A stretch of 64,000 bases of DNA from Evernia prunastri (lineage: Eukaryota; Ascomycota; Lecanoromycetes; Lecanorales; Parmeliaceae), in NCBI GenBank assembly GCA_003184365.1, contig NKYR01000051.1, positions 186,001 to 250,000 on the forward strand. The letters run 5' to 3'. The notes beneath the pieces were generated by a model. It saw only the letters and a program-made list of their open reading frames with translations, was not told the DNA's origin and searched no databases. Of this stretch, positions 35,701-47,052 are shown piece after piece; the first letter of the stretch is position 1; the number at the start of each line of letters is the position of its first letter. The position numbers were made by a program, and so were the translations under genes.

Positions 35701-36318
35701 CAACGTGTCACCTGCTTTCCGCTTTTTGTTGTTAGCTTGTACAGTTTGCGGCTGCGGACGGCAACAAGAAAGCAAATGAATACACATATGGCGGTTCTGA
35801 CTCATCGCAAACAGAAAGGCCCTCTTGCAACATTTTTCCTTCAAGATCGCAAACCTCGCCGTCTCCATAAGCGTGCTTTCTGCCATCTTTGGTACCGCGG
35901 TCGTCTTCTTCGTAGTCTTCTACACCTGTCCCAGAGCCTTGTACCTTGAGGTGCTCTTCGTCGCTAGTATCTGTACTTCTTGGCTTCATGTCTTTGGGTT
36001 TGGTGGCTCCATAGTTTCTCGCTTCATGCTTTATCAGCACCGGAGGTCACAGTTTCCTTAGGTCTTGTAGCTCACACAGACGTGAGAATGGTGGATTGAA
36101 AGGGGTGCACAGCAGTGTCTAGCATCTCACTGCTGACGTGAGAATCGGCAGCCCGTGTAGAATCCGGATCATAGAATTTAGAACGCGACTAGCTGCACAA
36201 ATGATATACAGTTGTGGATGTCAAGGATCTTTTCGCACATAATTCTAGATACCAAAGCAATACCGTCGCTTGTAATAAAGCACTTGACATGTCCAAAGCT
36301 GGACTGGGCAGTCAACAC
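32778..36318. other. Gene-poor stretch with coding-like fragments
   Basis: No complete gene was found. Fragments with coding character on the plus strand include 32822-33088 (...EVSEIATPISTDQDQQVEQ), 33107-33301 (SNLTDDMQNRQPGFSF), 33615-33797 and 34624-34848. They do not join into a phase-consistent model and may be remains of one or more decayed genes. The stretch 34850-35420 is AT-richer and empty. Confidence 0.4.
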
Positions 36319-37359
36319 TCAGCACCCACCAGTGCAAGGTGCACAGACACCATGAGTGCATACATCCGAGCCAAAACAGTCGTTGAAAGTATGACATGGA
36401 TCACCGCGGCAGTGGCCTTCCCAGGTACATGACGTGGATGCCGAGGCTGATGATGATGCGGCATTTGACACAGATGAAAGAGTGGAAGGTGTGTAGCCAG
36501 TACCCGTGGGGTTAGATTGGTAGGCCGAGGGCGCGTAGCTAGTAGCCGATAAGGTGGCGAATGTGCTAGGCGCTTTCGGGGAGGCAGATGATACAGGTGC
36601 TTGGGATCCGCCTCCACTGCCGCCAGCGCAAAGGCTTGAAGAATTGGGGATAGAATATGTTGCTTTGTGGCATTGATTCGATGGTTGGTCGTATAAAGGC
36701 GTGGCTATGGAGAGAGAGCTTAGTGCAGAGCATGAATTTTGGGCGTAGAGGTACACACTGTCCACAGGAAGACTATTCGGTGGATCAAGGATGATCGTCT
36801 GCGACCCTCCGGGGAGGCTGTCTTCACAGTTGATTTGGTCCTGACCACCACCTGCAGTGTTTGATCCAGTCCATAGGTCGATGTGGTACTCCCCCTTCGA
36901 GTCGTAATCGCTTACTAGAGGGTTATAAATGTCCATTAGAGACTCTCATCTAAGCTGTGCAATCAGGTAGCTACCTACGGCACTGGGCGCAATCATCTTC
37001 ATTGCGGAAGTATTTGCGCAAGAGAGGGACGTAGACGACAGCGCATTTTGGCAGGTGTGTATTGTCCGTGGCGGTTGCGAAAGATATGGGATCATCGTAG
37101 GTTCCGGTCCCTGTGGGTTGCAACACCATTAGACGTGGTAAAGCAAAATGAAGATGCCGTAGGCTTTTTTTCTACCTCCAGCTTTAGGGATCCCATCGGC
37201 ATTATCACCACGTCCGCAGTCAAACGCATTATCCGAACCAGGAGGCGAATTGTCTGGCCAGCCGTAAAAGGTAAGTCTCACATCGTTGATGGGGCCACAC
37301 GATGCTAGAGTCGATGGCAATGCTATGAGGGCATACGCCAAGGCTAGTATAACGAACAT
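36319..37359 (-). CDS. Secreted protein with N-terminal beta domain and Cys-rich C-terminal tail
   Basis: Exons at 37359-37176, 37110-36979 and 36914-36319 close in phase to 303 residues, with textbook CACAG and CTCTAG acceptors. The signal peptide is MFVILALAYALIALPSTLAS. The mature N-terminal domain reads CGPINDVRLTFYGWPDNSPP, GGTGTYDDPISFA, CAVVYVPLLRKYFRNEDDCA and HIDLWTGSNTAG. This could be a double-psi beta-barrel/expansin-like fold, given the TFYGxPDN and GTGTYDDP elements, but that is a guess from pattern. A Ser/Ala/Thr-rich linker of about 60 residues follows. The last 35 residues hold eight Cys: CTWEGHCRGDPCHTFNDC then VCTHGVCAPC. The layout of catalytic-type domain, linker and small Cys domain suggests an extracellular wall-active protein. 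Confidence 0.8.
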
Positions 37360-40300
37360 TATGCGTATGATTGAAAAGGATTAACAGAATAATAAGAGAG
37401 CTGAATGAGACGTAAAAAGGGAACAAGGCCGCAAGGAAGAAGATATAGAGGAACACAAAGCCAGTAACCCCTTCTTATACATCCGCCCTCAATACGCCTC
37501 ATTACCACTCCATCGACGGTGGGGCCGAATTTGATGAGTGCTGCATCTGAAACATGACGCCCGAGAGAAAGAAGTGAGTGTTTACCTGGGAGCACTCTGG
37601 AGCTACCAGGGAGGAGGAGGCGTGACTTGAAAGGTAATCCGAGGGAATCAATGTTTCTCAAACACCGGAGGCAAAGCCTAGAGTCCGTGTTTGGGGGCCA
37701 TGATAATTTGAATATTCCCATTTTATAGTCAGCGGATGACAACAGCAAGAAACCCTTGGAGCCGCCCCAGTCATCAAGACGTGTGTCTCTTGTTTCAGCG
37801 TTTTACGCACAGCTGCCTGTATATAGAAAGCGATGAGAATGTTCGGTGAATAAGCGCAGATTTGGGGCCGTGCCCCTCGTGCCTCAAACTTGTCTCGTCC
37901 CTCGCTATGCCTAGTAAAAGGATTTTATGAGTGGTAAACAGCTTAATCCAATAGGAAAATACATGTCTTTATGATACGTTTGGGGTCTTAATTTCCTCCG
38001 ACTTCGCTATTCCCTTCAAGTTATATATGCGAGATCTTTACACTGTACCGCCCTTGCCATACGAGGACTGGAACACCGATGTTCACTGTCGCAGTAATCT
38101 GATGTTGCTTTACGAGATCTCGATGGGAGTGATGTGATAATAATTTTTGTCCTGATTCACCAAGGTTTGGAGGTCGTAAGGCTGATGTATCCAGCTTGAT
38201 GCTTGTCGCCTTGTTGTCAGCAATCGCCAACTCCCTGCCTTCTTCTAATTGCTACAACGATCGTATGGCTAGGTCATTGGCAGGCCATGCCGATTATATG
38301 TAGGTATATTGAGTATGTTGCCATTCTGTGGGGCCAATCGCAATGGCTGTCTTCCTACGAGGTAAACGGACAAGGTGTTCGGGCAGTCCTTGTGAACCTG
38401 TCTTGACGAGATTTCAGAGAGCCTGACTGGTATTTCGTATCCGCCCAGTCTGTCAGAACCTCTGGAGCCTCGACAATCTGGAACGTCTCAACGACATATC
38501 ACACCCACCGTATCCCAATTTCCGATGCGTAGTTTTCTCTTCATGCCTCTCTTGGAGCGCACAAAGATCCTACGCCTTGAGAACGTGGGTAGTGTAGGTA
38601 TTGGCCCTTTGCAGACTTTTTTTGCCAACATCTGTCGTAGGTGGAAATAGCCGGCTCCAATTCTAGCGGCTCACTAAACCTCCGTGGGCCTTCTTGTGCT
38701 GAAGGGCATCTTCGTTTCAGCGTTGGGCGCCCAAACATCATCTAGTTTCCCAATTAGGCATTGCTGTGCTGTGAGAGATCGGCCTCATCCTACACATACA
38801 CTCGAGAGCATAACGTTGTCATGTACCCCGTCACCCCGATGTAGATTGGATGGACAAACAATGTGAGGAGTCGATGGCTGATCTTATGGTTCCAAGCTGC
38901 TTGCGACTGCTTCCTCGCACCAGTCGCTCTCTTGACTTTATGACAGTCCTGCCCAATCGTGATTCGTATGCTTGTGCCTGCGTTTCGGTGCCAGCTGAAC
39001 CGTATGCGTGAGCCGAGGGCCAGTCCGGTCCATGTACTATCCGTAAAACAAGATCCTACAATCTCAGCGCCACACTGAACAGCCTTCAACGAGTAGCCGT
39101 GCTTCGAGCGAAATAGGTATGCTTCCTCTTCCTAGACTGATAGCGCTCGGTCCCTCGTAAATGCTCAGCAGCGTCCAGCTTCCTGTTGTCCTGCCATAAG
39201 GCGTCTGGAACAGTGAGGGGACATCCAGCGTTCGCACGTTCAATGAGGATCGACAAGCCTGGCCGATCTAGACATGGAGAAGCCTCCCGAGCGACTAGTT
39301 GCGGCACTCGTAGACGGTCTACCCAATGATGATGAGACAGCACTCGGACCGAGACTTTTGTAGGCAACCTGTGGAAGCCTGGCTGCCATGTGTATACCTC
39401 TCGCTACGACCCAATTACCCACGTGTAACGCCCTCATCGTTTTTCGGGAGTCTTTTAATCCATCGCTTCGTGAGTGTGCGCTTGCTCCGTTGTGAAATCC
39501 TTGGTGGTGTTCTCGAAGGCTGTTTTACTGGAAGAGCACCGACCCTGGTCAGCTTTAACCCGAGGCGCGACGATATTAGGAACACAAACTTGAGACATTA
39601 CTAATTCGTAGCCCATAGTGTTTGCCTGTTTCGCACGACTTGGGAAGCTGTCGAAATGACCCCAACGGTGGGTTCCCCGAATGTTCAAATTTGCCTCGGG
39701 GAGCTCAACTCAAGACTCTCACTCCCAGTAATGTGTCATCTGCACCACGGTGAGGCAGCTCAGCAAGCGTTATCACGATGCAGCCTGGTTCTTGTGAAGA
39801 GTGCGATAAGTGCCCAGTGCGGTGTTTGCCAAATCTCAGGACGTGTATGATTAGTAACTACTTCATTGGCCGGACAACGGTACCAAAGTGGCAAAGTAAA
39901 AATACAACTGTTACCAGCGATATCTCGTATTTCATCCGTCGACTGCTGTAACGGAGTACTTCTTAGCTATCTGACTTCTACCTGACTTCTGTCACATAAG
40001 ATTTGTTGTCTCCTAGGAGCTACGCAACTCTGGCATGATGAACGTCTCATCCCGCTCGCTGACCAACAGGCAAGCACGTAAATCGCTGGACTAAAGCATA
40101 TCATACTGCTACTTCCTGCACAGATATAGGGAGAAGATTTCGAGTTAACCATGTACCACATCGGGTCTCACAGTTCCTATTCATTCTCGCCATGAGACGG
40201 TTCAACGCCAGTAAATCGAATCAGATTCAAGAGGCTTTGCCAGCTTCCGCCATAGGTGTATGCTAATGTAAACCAGCTCATTATGTGCAGCCTATCCTAG

Positions 40301-40605
40301 GAATGTTTTGCGAAGATCTTGACCGGGTTCGCTCTTTGCCGCTCCCTGGCGCCCCAGGCGCGAAGGACTTTGCCAGGCAAATATCCAAGCAGGCGTCTTC
40401 TGTCTCTGTTGAAGAGATCCACGACCTCGGGTATCATCTTTGACCGAATGAAATCTCTTAGAGCCTGAGCACCTCTTCGTTTTAAGCCTGATCCAGCACT
40501 GATGTAGCCTGCAGCCCTTCCCAAGGCTGGTATCGACCGTGACCCCCGAATGTACGTTGGAGCTGTTGAAGCCGCGCGTTCCCCCTCTTCTCATGTCCTT
40601 GGCTT
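37360..40605. other. Gene-poor stretch, 3.2 kb
   Basis: No complete gene was found. At about 38510-38645 (+) a fragment reads PMRSFLFMPLLERTKILRLE, leucine-rich-repeat-like, as in the C-terminal part of F-box proteins; its flanks are broken by stops. A minus-strand frame without ATG, 40297-40587, reads RDFIRSKMIPEVVDLFNRD and looks coding. It may be a further exon or relic of the gene to its right. Confidence 0.4.
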
Positions 40606-40894
40606 TTAAGGAGAGTTGGGTGGGGTTATGAGGACGCTTGCGCTTGCTGCAATCTCTGCGGCTCTTCTTGCATCGATATCCGCGACTAGATGAACGTCAG
40701 TCCAGCTGCCTGGGTCCCCAAATGCCGCACTTCCGCTGGAGCACCCACTCACCGCATCTGGGACAATGTTCTGGTCGTCTCACATCGTTAACTTTTAGGC
40801 CTTTGCAACCGCCGTAGTTTCTTCCGGCGCAAGGAGCTGTCCCTTGTGGTGAGTCGTGGCCGCACTCATACCGGAGTCTTAGGATTCTGCACAT
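40606..40894 (-). CDS. Small Cys/His zinc-ribbon-like protein
   Basis: Exon 1, 40894-40753, starts MCRILRLRYECGHD and ends at a GTGAGT donor. The intron has CTGAC followed by CATCTAG. Exon 2 is 40685-40606. The phases close to 73 residues. Cysteines and histidines are spaced as C..CGH..C..C..HCPRC, as in small fungal proteins that begin MC and bind a metal. The downstream exon is Ala-rich and ends ITPPNSP. An alternative is that the gene continues into the open frame at 40297-40587. No function is recognised. Confidence 0.4.
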
Positions 40895-42557
40895 GGCCGC
40901 GACCTGGGAAGCCCGTATTCGGGCTCGTACATCTTGAGATATGTTTTCTCGGAGCAAGCGATACGGTTGAATGGGTTGAGGTTGAAACGGGTATCCGCAT
41001 GAGAAATTTGGTCCTCATGACGAGTCATATCCAGGTCCGAGGGGCACCTTCGATTCCCTCCATTCAGGTCAGAAACGATTATCTCTAACCTGAAATATTG
41101 CTAGCTCGATATGCGCGTGGGGTGAGGCTGGGTGTCTGCGTGGGGATGCGAGGATGACACCTTGACAAGCACCTGCCTTCCTTTGAGGCATGCAGATCAT
41201 TCATGCGTTTCCCCGCCTTGAGCATGCCGATTGGTTGCCAACTTTTCTGCGGGATTTTTGTAAATTTGGTCCCTTAATGCAACCGCCTTGGCACACGTTT
41301 CAGCAGATTTTTGTAATTGGCCAAAGGCTACCCTCGGTCGAGGGATTTGGAATGACAGTGTTAAGAGATCATGTATTCTTGCTGCACGCCATGGCCCCTT
41401 GAAGGTCCGAGGGCCGGGGGACGACTTCCGGTGCATTGCAGCACGCTTATCTCACTTTGAAAGAACATGAGACCTGCCAAGTGCAGACGTTCCTACTCTC
41501 GAAACGCGAATACAGTTGCCTAAATGAAACTCGAGATCCCCTGAATCTTCAGACACCCGCAAGATGAGACAAATCGGAGGCTTTTGAGAGGCTTAGAGGT
41601 GCACGTCAGGTGGCGCTTGTTTGATAAGCATCCTGCAGTATGCGAGCAAACAAATCGAGATTACGAATAATATAACAAGAAGGCCAAAGCGAGCTTCGCA
41701 AGGTTGTCAAACTAGTGCGGGGATTCACATGCAATGTGACATACTCCTCACGACAGTACCGGAGAAAGGAAAAGTAGGACAACGCCTGACTGTTTACAAC
41801 GCGCTTAACAGGTTAAAATTTGGACCTAGCTATTTCCGCGGTGACACATTAATTGTGGGATAACGGAGGACCGGCACGGACGAGCACTCTTCAACGCTTT
41901 AAGTGTTCCTTGATTCAATTATCCATTCAATTGAGAGGGCCCTGAAAGATTCTCGATTGGGGCCTTAAGGATGCGCTAAAGTGTCAGTCATGAGGGTTTA
42001 AACGGCTGTCATTCGAGAAGGAAGATGGCATTCCGATCCACCAATCGGCAGTGACGGTATCACAACGGCCGGACCACCACCCTGTTATAGTAGGGGACAA
42101 TGTCTGCCGCCCTCGGTAGAGCGAGATTTCAAATTGAGAATAGTACAGGCATCAGGTTCTCGATGCTTGAGGATACCTCCACTTCAAGTGCAGTAAGCTT
42201 CTATCTATGTCCCTGCACTATTAAGCCACTATTGACTTTTGTCTGTGGCCACCTCGAATGGAACCCAGAAAGAGAACCTGTCGCACCCAGTTGAAGCCAA
42301 ACAACAGAAACATTGGAAGGGCCGGGTCGAAAATTATAGCGACTAGGTATGCGCAATGGTTTGTGGCGAAGTCAAGTGCCAGACTTGCCATGGAAACGGA
42401 ATAAGTTTGCCGTTCAAGAACGCCGGAAGATATGAAAGAGAGATGCATCCTATCGCCGTTGAGTCACATGTCATGTCAATGCTGTAGACAAGTAAGCGAT
42501 ATCGCCAGGGTCGATGTATGATGTGAACTCACCAGCAAGGGTCAACCTTGTTCAATT
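40895..42557. other. Intergenic, no gene recognised
   Basis: A 79-codon minus frame at 41197-41436 (...VAFGQLQKSAETCAKAVA) has coding-like composition but no partner exon. Nothing else stands out. Confidence 0.45.
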
Positions 42558-43302
42558 CTACTCATCAATGTTTATGTCCTTGGCCGACTTGGTGGACTTG
42601 ACATGGTATTCAGAACGCCTTGACCCAAAGTCCATTGGCTCTATCGTCGTGTCCTTTTCAGGCTCATACTTTGCCGTTATCAGGTCTATCAAGAACTTCT
42701 TGGGATACCAGTGTCTGATGCCCTTTTCAAACCATAAGTATGGTCGGATACCGTGCGCGGACCAATCAACACATAGTTTGCGAAGTGGCGAACGTTCCGG
42801 TGTATTGTGGTATACGTAACCAAAGTGGCTAGCGGGTATCTTATTGAATGCGTCACGCTTGTCGATGAGGAGATCGATAGCCTCGTCCTGGAGAATCGGA
42901 ATATCATATCTGTCTCCGAATATGTAGAGGTCAATCAGCAGTCTCCATGCCACCGCGTCAAGGTTCTCGCCCTCCTCGAGGATACTCTTCGTGTACACCC
43001 ATAGCTGGAAGCTTCGAAACACAGTCGGGTCTTCCTCAGGCATTTCCAACACCTGCTCTACACTTTCGCAGTAGTGACCCTCAAGAGCGGCGCGAAAGTA
43101 TGGGGCAACATTGCAGAGGATCCCTTTGTGCAAGGTGAAGGCCTCTTTGCTTTGTCCAACGATGATCCTGACTGTAGAGGGGTCCAAGGAGTCACTAAGT
43201 GTAGGGAATAGGGTCAGCAATTGGTGCATCGGTGTAATCATCGTAGGTGACTTACCGTGTGATTCGAGGCGTTTCGCTAACGTTCTCGACAGACTGTTTC
43301 AT
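42558..43302 (-). CDS. BTB/POZ domain protein
   Basis: There are two exons. Exon 1 (43302-43256) encodes MKQSVENVSETPRITR and ends at a GTAAGT donor. Exon 2 (43194-42558) follows an intron with GCTGAC and ACTTAG. Together they give 227 residues. A continuous frame through the intron also opens with ATG at 43241, but the spliced version is preferred because the splice signals are strong. The BTB fold covers about residues 20-130: VRIIVGQSKEAFTLHKGILC, PYFRAALEGHYCES, EEDPTVFRSFQLWVYTKSI and WRLLIDLYIFGDRYDIPILQ. The C-terminal part is acidic/basic and unassigned. Fungal BTB-only proteins of this size often serve as protein-interaction or Cul3 adaptor modules. The partner is unknown. Confidence 0.88.
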
Positions 43303-43969
43303 AGTTAATGACATATGAGCTCTGACCTGGTAAACTTCAAGGCGGAAGTGAGGAACTTATGGTGTAAGTGAGCTCCGTTAGTGTTGAAGGAGGGGGGACT
43401 TGTCACTTTATGCTGTACGTCGAAGATATTTTCAACACATGCTCCTTACGGACTTAGCACTGATCCCCCATGGCCCTGCTTTAAGGGTACATATTTTCTT
43501 TCCACTGCTTTGACACGCCGCAGGAGTCAAACCTAGCGCAATTGTTTGAAAAGAAGAGTCTCCAGACTGAGCTGAATTTCACGGTGAAAACACTCTCCTG
43601 ACTTTTACGCAACCTTAACGTTCTGGCTCCTTCACGCTGACGCAGCATACTAGTATTCTTCTGTCAGAACTGCTAGAACCAACCACTATTTTGTAGCATT
43701 CTCAACCATGGTACGTTCATTGTTAGATTCTATGATCAGTGTTTGGTAGCAAGTCTGGGTCTCATGCCAAGTTTCGGAAGCAGATGGCTGTTTCGCTCTT
43801 ATGACCGACTTTACACTTAGAGGAACTGCAATATCACGGCGGAGACAGGATCATACTAGCATCTGGGTTGCTTCTTTTATCCGAAACTTCAATTAGAACA
43901 GAATGACGCTGACTTCTCAGTCTACGTAGGATCTATCTCTCCGCTGGGACCAGCAGCCAGTAGGGTCCA
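43303..43969. other. Divergent promoter region between the BTB gene and the F-box relic
   Basis: No gene was found. Stop codons occur in all frames. It separates a minus-strand gene from a plus-strand relic and so should hold both promoters, but no motif is evident. Confidence 0.5.
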
Positions 43970-44764
43970 AATCATTGCAGGACCTTTCAGCAGAGCTTCC
44001 CCTCGAACTCTACAAACATCTGGATGACATCTCCGAAGTAACCGCGTTGAAGAGCACGTCGCGCATGCTTTATGAGGTCGGGTGACTCGATCCTGCTTGC
44101 ATGGCGTCAAACCCCGTCTCTTTCAATGAAATTGCTTACGCGAGACCCTCGCCAGCAATTAACGTTCGGTCCGTATCGCCCAGAATGCGGCTTTGGTCTC
44201 AGAACTAGCAAATGATCCCCATCTCGTGGCTATCGGACGCGAGTGCATTATGCACCCCTTTGACGGCTTTGAAATTTCGCTCTCATCCACTCTCGAGATG
44301 AGAGCCTACTCATGTATCGTCTGGCTGCTGATGTTGGGCCTAGCGATGATAGAGTTATGTATCTGAGAGCTCTGAGCGCAGGAGAGCTAGACGACCTGGC
44401 ACCCATTGTGAAATATCGTATATATTTGTGTGCCCGGGAGAAGACCCGATTCGGCTTGGGATCAGCATGGTTCTTTGAGGCAAAGCCCGCGACACCATCG
44501 ACGTGTCTGGTGTGCCTGGTAACGTCCGATTGGGTTTCCGCACTTTTCAGGGTTGCTATTGGGGTACGTGATTTGGAGATCTTCCATTTTCTGGTGTCTA
44601 CGAAGAAATTCCTCTAGTGTAAAAACTGCTAGTAGGGGATGACCGTCACCTGCGACGCCACGCTCGCCCGCAACAAAGAGTCCCCCAACAACGCTAGCAA
44701 GGTTGACAAGGTGTCTAATTTGTCCCGGCAAGTAGACGTTGAAATGAAATGGACGTTCTTTTGA
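43970..44764 (+). pseudogene. F-box protein relic
   Basis: After a CATTGCAG acceptor-like site, the frame reads DLSAELPLELYKHLDDISEV then TALKSTSRMLYEV, an F-box. It is stopped by TGA soon afterwards. A second frame carries RIAQNAALVSELANDPHLVA and GRECIMHPFDGFEI; a third carries SAGELDDLAPIVKYR; a last one starts MTVTCDATLARNKESP and ends at 44764. All are on the same strand and in the order expected of one gene, but the frames differ. I found no set of introns that links them, so frameshift decay is the simplest reading. An unusual exon structure cannot be excluded. Confidence 0.45.
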
Positions 44765-45775
44765 GCTCTTATCCGGTTCCACAGCTTGATGTTTCATTCC
44801 TTACAGAATACATGACCATTGTTCGATCTTAGGCGCTAGGGTGGTCAGGAGAAGGCAGGCAATATCACCGTTTCATTTATTATTTATTTCGGGGTCCATC
44901 GGTGTCGGACCTAGACTAGAATATCACTGGTATTGCCTAAAGCTTCAAGATGTCTCATTTGAAAGGGGTGATGGTCTGAAAGCTGAATGAGAGCAGATTC
45001 CATAGCCCGAGGGACATCAAGAAGTTCTCGGCCCTTGTCACAATACTGTATCACATGGCGCTTGCGGCCTTGAATAGACTTAGCTTGGTAGGGACTCATT
45101 GGGTGACATAGGTACCCAGTACTTCATTTACTTGGAAGAAGCAGCACTGACATCTCATCGTTGAGAACATTCACACTCGGTTCGTTTGAAATACTCTAAT
45201 TTTGTACTTCCATGTCCTCTTCTTTCTATGACCCACAGTTCGGTAAAATCAATGCTGGCATTGTTCACGGATTATTGCTATCCTGTCAAGCGCCACTGCG
45301 GGCGTTCGTACAGAGAATAGGGTTCTGGATCTTGGTGATGGAAAGCTTTGGATAGCCTGGTGCTCACTTCGACGGTGGACTTGTTTGATTCAAGGGTTAG
45401 AGGGGAGGCAGGTAATGCTTTTGCGGAGTATGCTGTCGTGGAGAGCGTTGAAAGGAGGGTGCGGTTCAATTTTAAGAGCGTGGCGAGTGTGTTGGTACCA
45501 GGATGGGGCTTATTGTAGTAAAGGGATGTTTTGCAGGACACTTCTGATCGTACCTATGGGGATCAGTGAGATGGCTGTGTATGCTCAGGTCAGGAAGCTA
45601 GGGGTAGAGTCCACTGCGTATTCTTAGAATTCTGAAACAGTTGAAGTTTGGGGTAGACAGAGAATGCTACATGTAGGTGTCAGCACATGAAGTACCCTTC
45701 ACTCGACAACAGGTCGTAAATTCATCATAGTAGAACCAAATCTTATCATACAGTTACCTGGATTGTTGTACACAC
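44765..45775. other. Intergenic with small coding-like frames
   Basis: A 62-codon ATG frame at 44911-45099 (-, MSPYQAKSIQGRKRHVIQYC) and an ATG-less Ser/Thr/Leu frame at 45278-45538 (-) look partly coding. Neither has a family or splice partner. Confidence 0.4.
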
Positions 45776-47052
45776 CTAAAGCTCTTGAGGTGGTATTGGC
45801 TGAGTCGCTTTCACATAATCTATATGGCCCAGCCTTTTCGAAACCACATTGTCTTCCGGCCCCCTCGCGGCTTTGGGTCCACCAGCCAGCATGTTGTGCG
45901 GAAAACCAACGTCGAAAGGATATGCCTGCTCAATTTCCTCGATATCTTCCCCACTGAGCCGCAGCCCCAGTGCTTGGATGTTCCCTTTAAGATGGTCCAC
46001 TTTTCTCCCACCACATATCGGGAACACATACGGCGCCTTATGCATCACATACGCCAATGCCACAGACGTAATCAGTGTCCCCTTCCTCTTGGCAATCTTC
46101 TCCAGCACTTCAGACACCTGCTCAGCATTGCTTGACTTTACATGTGTCAAATTCCTCCCTCCATCTTTCCCAACCTGCTCTTTCGGCTTGAAATATCCCC
46201 CTCCTAGCGCGCCCCAGGGCGCCAATGACATACCTTCGTCCATGCACATAGGTATGATATCCCGCTCAAAGTCCCGTTCGGCCGCGGAGCTTTTCCCCTG
46301 GTATACGCTGAATTGGCGCAGGCCGTGTTGACGAGCGTAGGCATTGCATTTTGCGACAACCCAGGCCGGAGTGTCAGATATGCCGAGGTAGAGGACTTTG
46401 CGACTGGATACGAGGTGATTGAGGGATTGCATTACTTCGGGGATGCAGGTGTGCATGTCCCAGTAGTGGACGTAGAGCTGGGAGAGAAAGACACGCGTCA
46501 GCTGTGTCCCTTCACAAGAACGAGAAGGGTGAGACAGAGGCTCTTGGAAGGTACCAAATCAATATAGGATGTCTGTAGCTTCTTCAGACTAGCTTCCACG
46601 GAGACGTGTAGACTCTTGGCCGAGTTGCCGCCAAAGTTTGATTGCATCAAGTCGGACCCTGAGGTATTTTTGTATCCAGCGGAGTATTTGGTCGCGAGGA
46701 CTATCTCGTCTCTGTGCCCGGTCTTGACCATCCATTCCCCCAGCCAAGTCTCTGATTCTTCGGCTTGATAGCCATTTGCCCTAGATGGATTGTCAGCGCT
46801 GCTCTCGGTCCAGAGGCAGTGTCGTCAATTGAGAGACGCTCACGTGTCAATGAAGTTGCCACCTTGCTCATAGAAGTAATCGAGCATTTCGAAAGCAGTC
46901 TCCTTGCTGCATTCGCCCAGGATACTCTTCCAGGCGTTGCCAAAGTTCATCGCACCCAGGCATATCGGGCTCACGTGTACGGCGGCTGTAGGGGCGAGTA
47001 CTCGATGGCGTGCTAGCAAGCTCTTGGGAGGGGCAGACGGAGGAGCTGTCAT
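45776..47052 (-). CDS. Aldo-keto reductase, norsolorinic acid reductase / aryl-alcohol dehydrogenase-like
   Basis: Three exons, 47052-46844, 46780-46555 and 46477-45776, close to 378 residues, near the family's usual length of about 385. The start MTAPPSAPPKSLLARHRVLA is followed by VSPICLGAMNFGNAW. The AKR catalytic tetrad can be seen: D and Y in NFIDTANGYQAEESE, K in IVLATKYSAGY and H in LYVHYWD. The C-terminal half has the barrel segments VLYLGISDTPAWVVAKCNAY, ERDIIPMCMDEGMSLAPWGA and GGGYFKP, and the NADP-binding SVALAYVMHK...PICGGRKVDHLKGN. Such enzymes reduce aldehydes and ketones with NADPH in the cytosol. Members occur in aflatoxin-type clusters and in lignin-aromatic metabolism, but no cluster partners lie nearby, so a general aryl-aldehyde role is more likely. 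Confidence 0.92.

Noticed and set aside
43200..43241. ATG at 43241 as start of the BTB protein
   Set aside because: It lies inside a well-formed intron (GTAAGT...GCTGAC...ACTTAG), and splicing to an upstream ATG exon at 43302 closes in phase.
45776..47052. Secondary-metabolite cluster around the norsolorinic-acid-reductase-like gene
   Set aside because: No polyketide synthase, P450, regulator or other tailoring enzyme lies within reach in the window.
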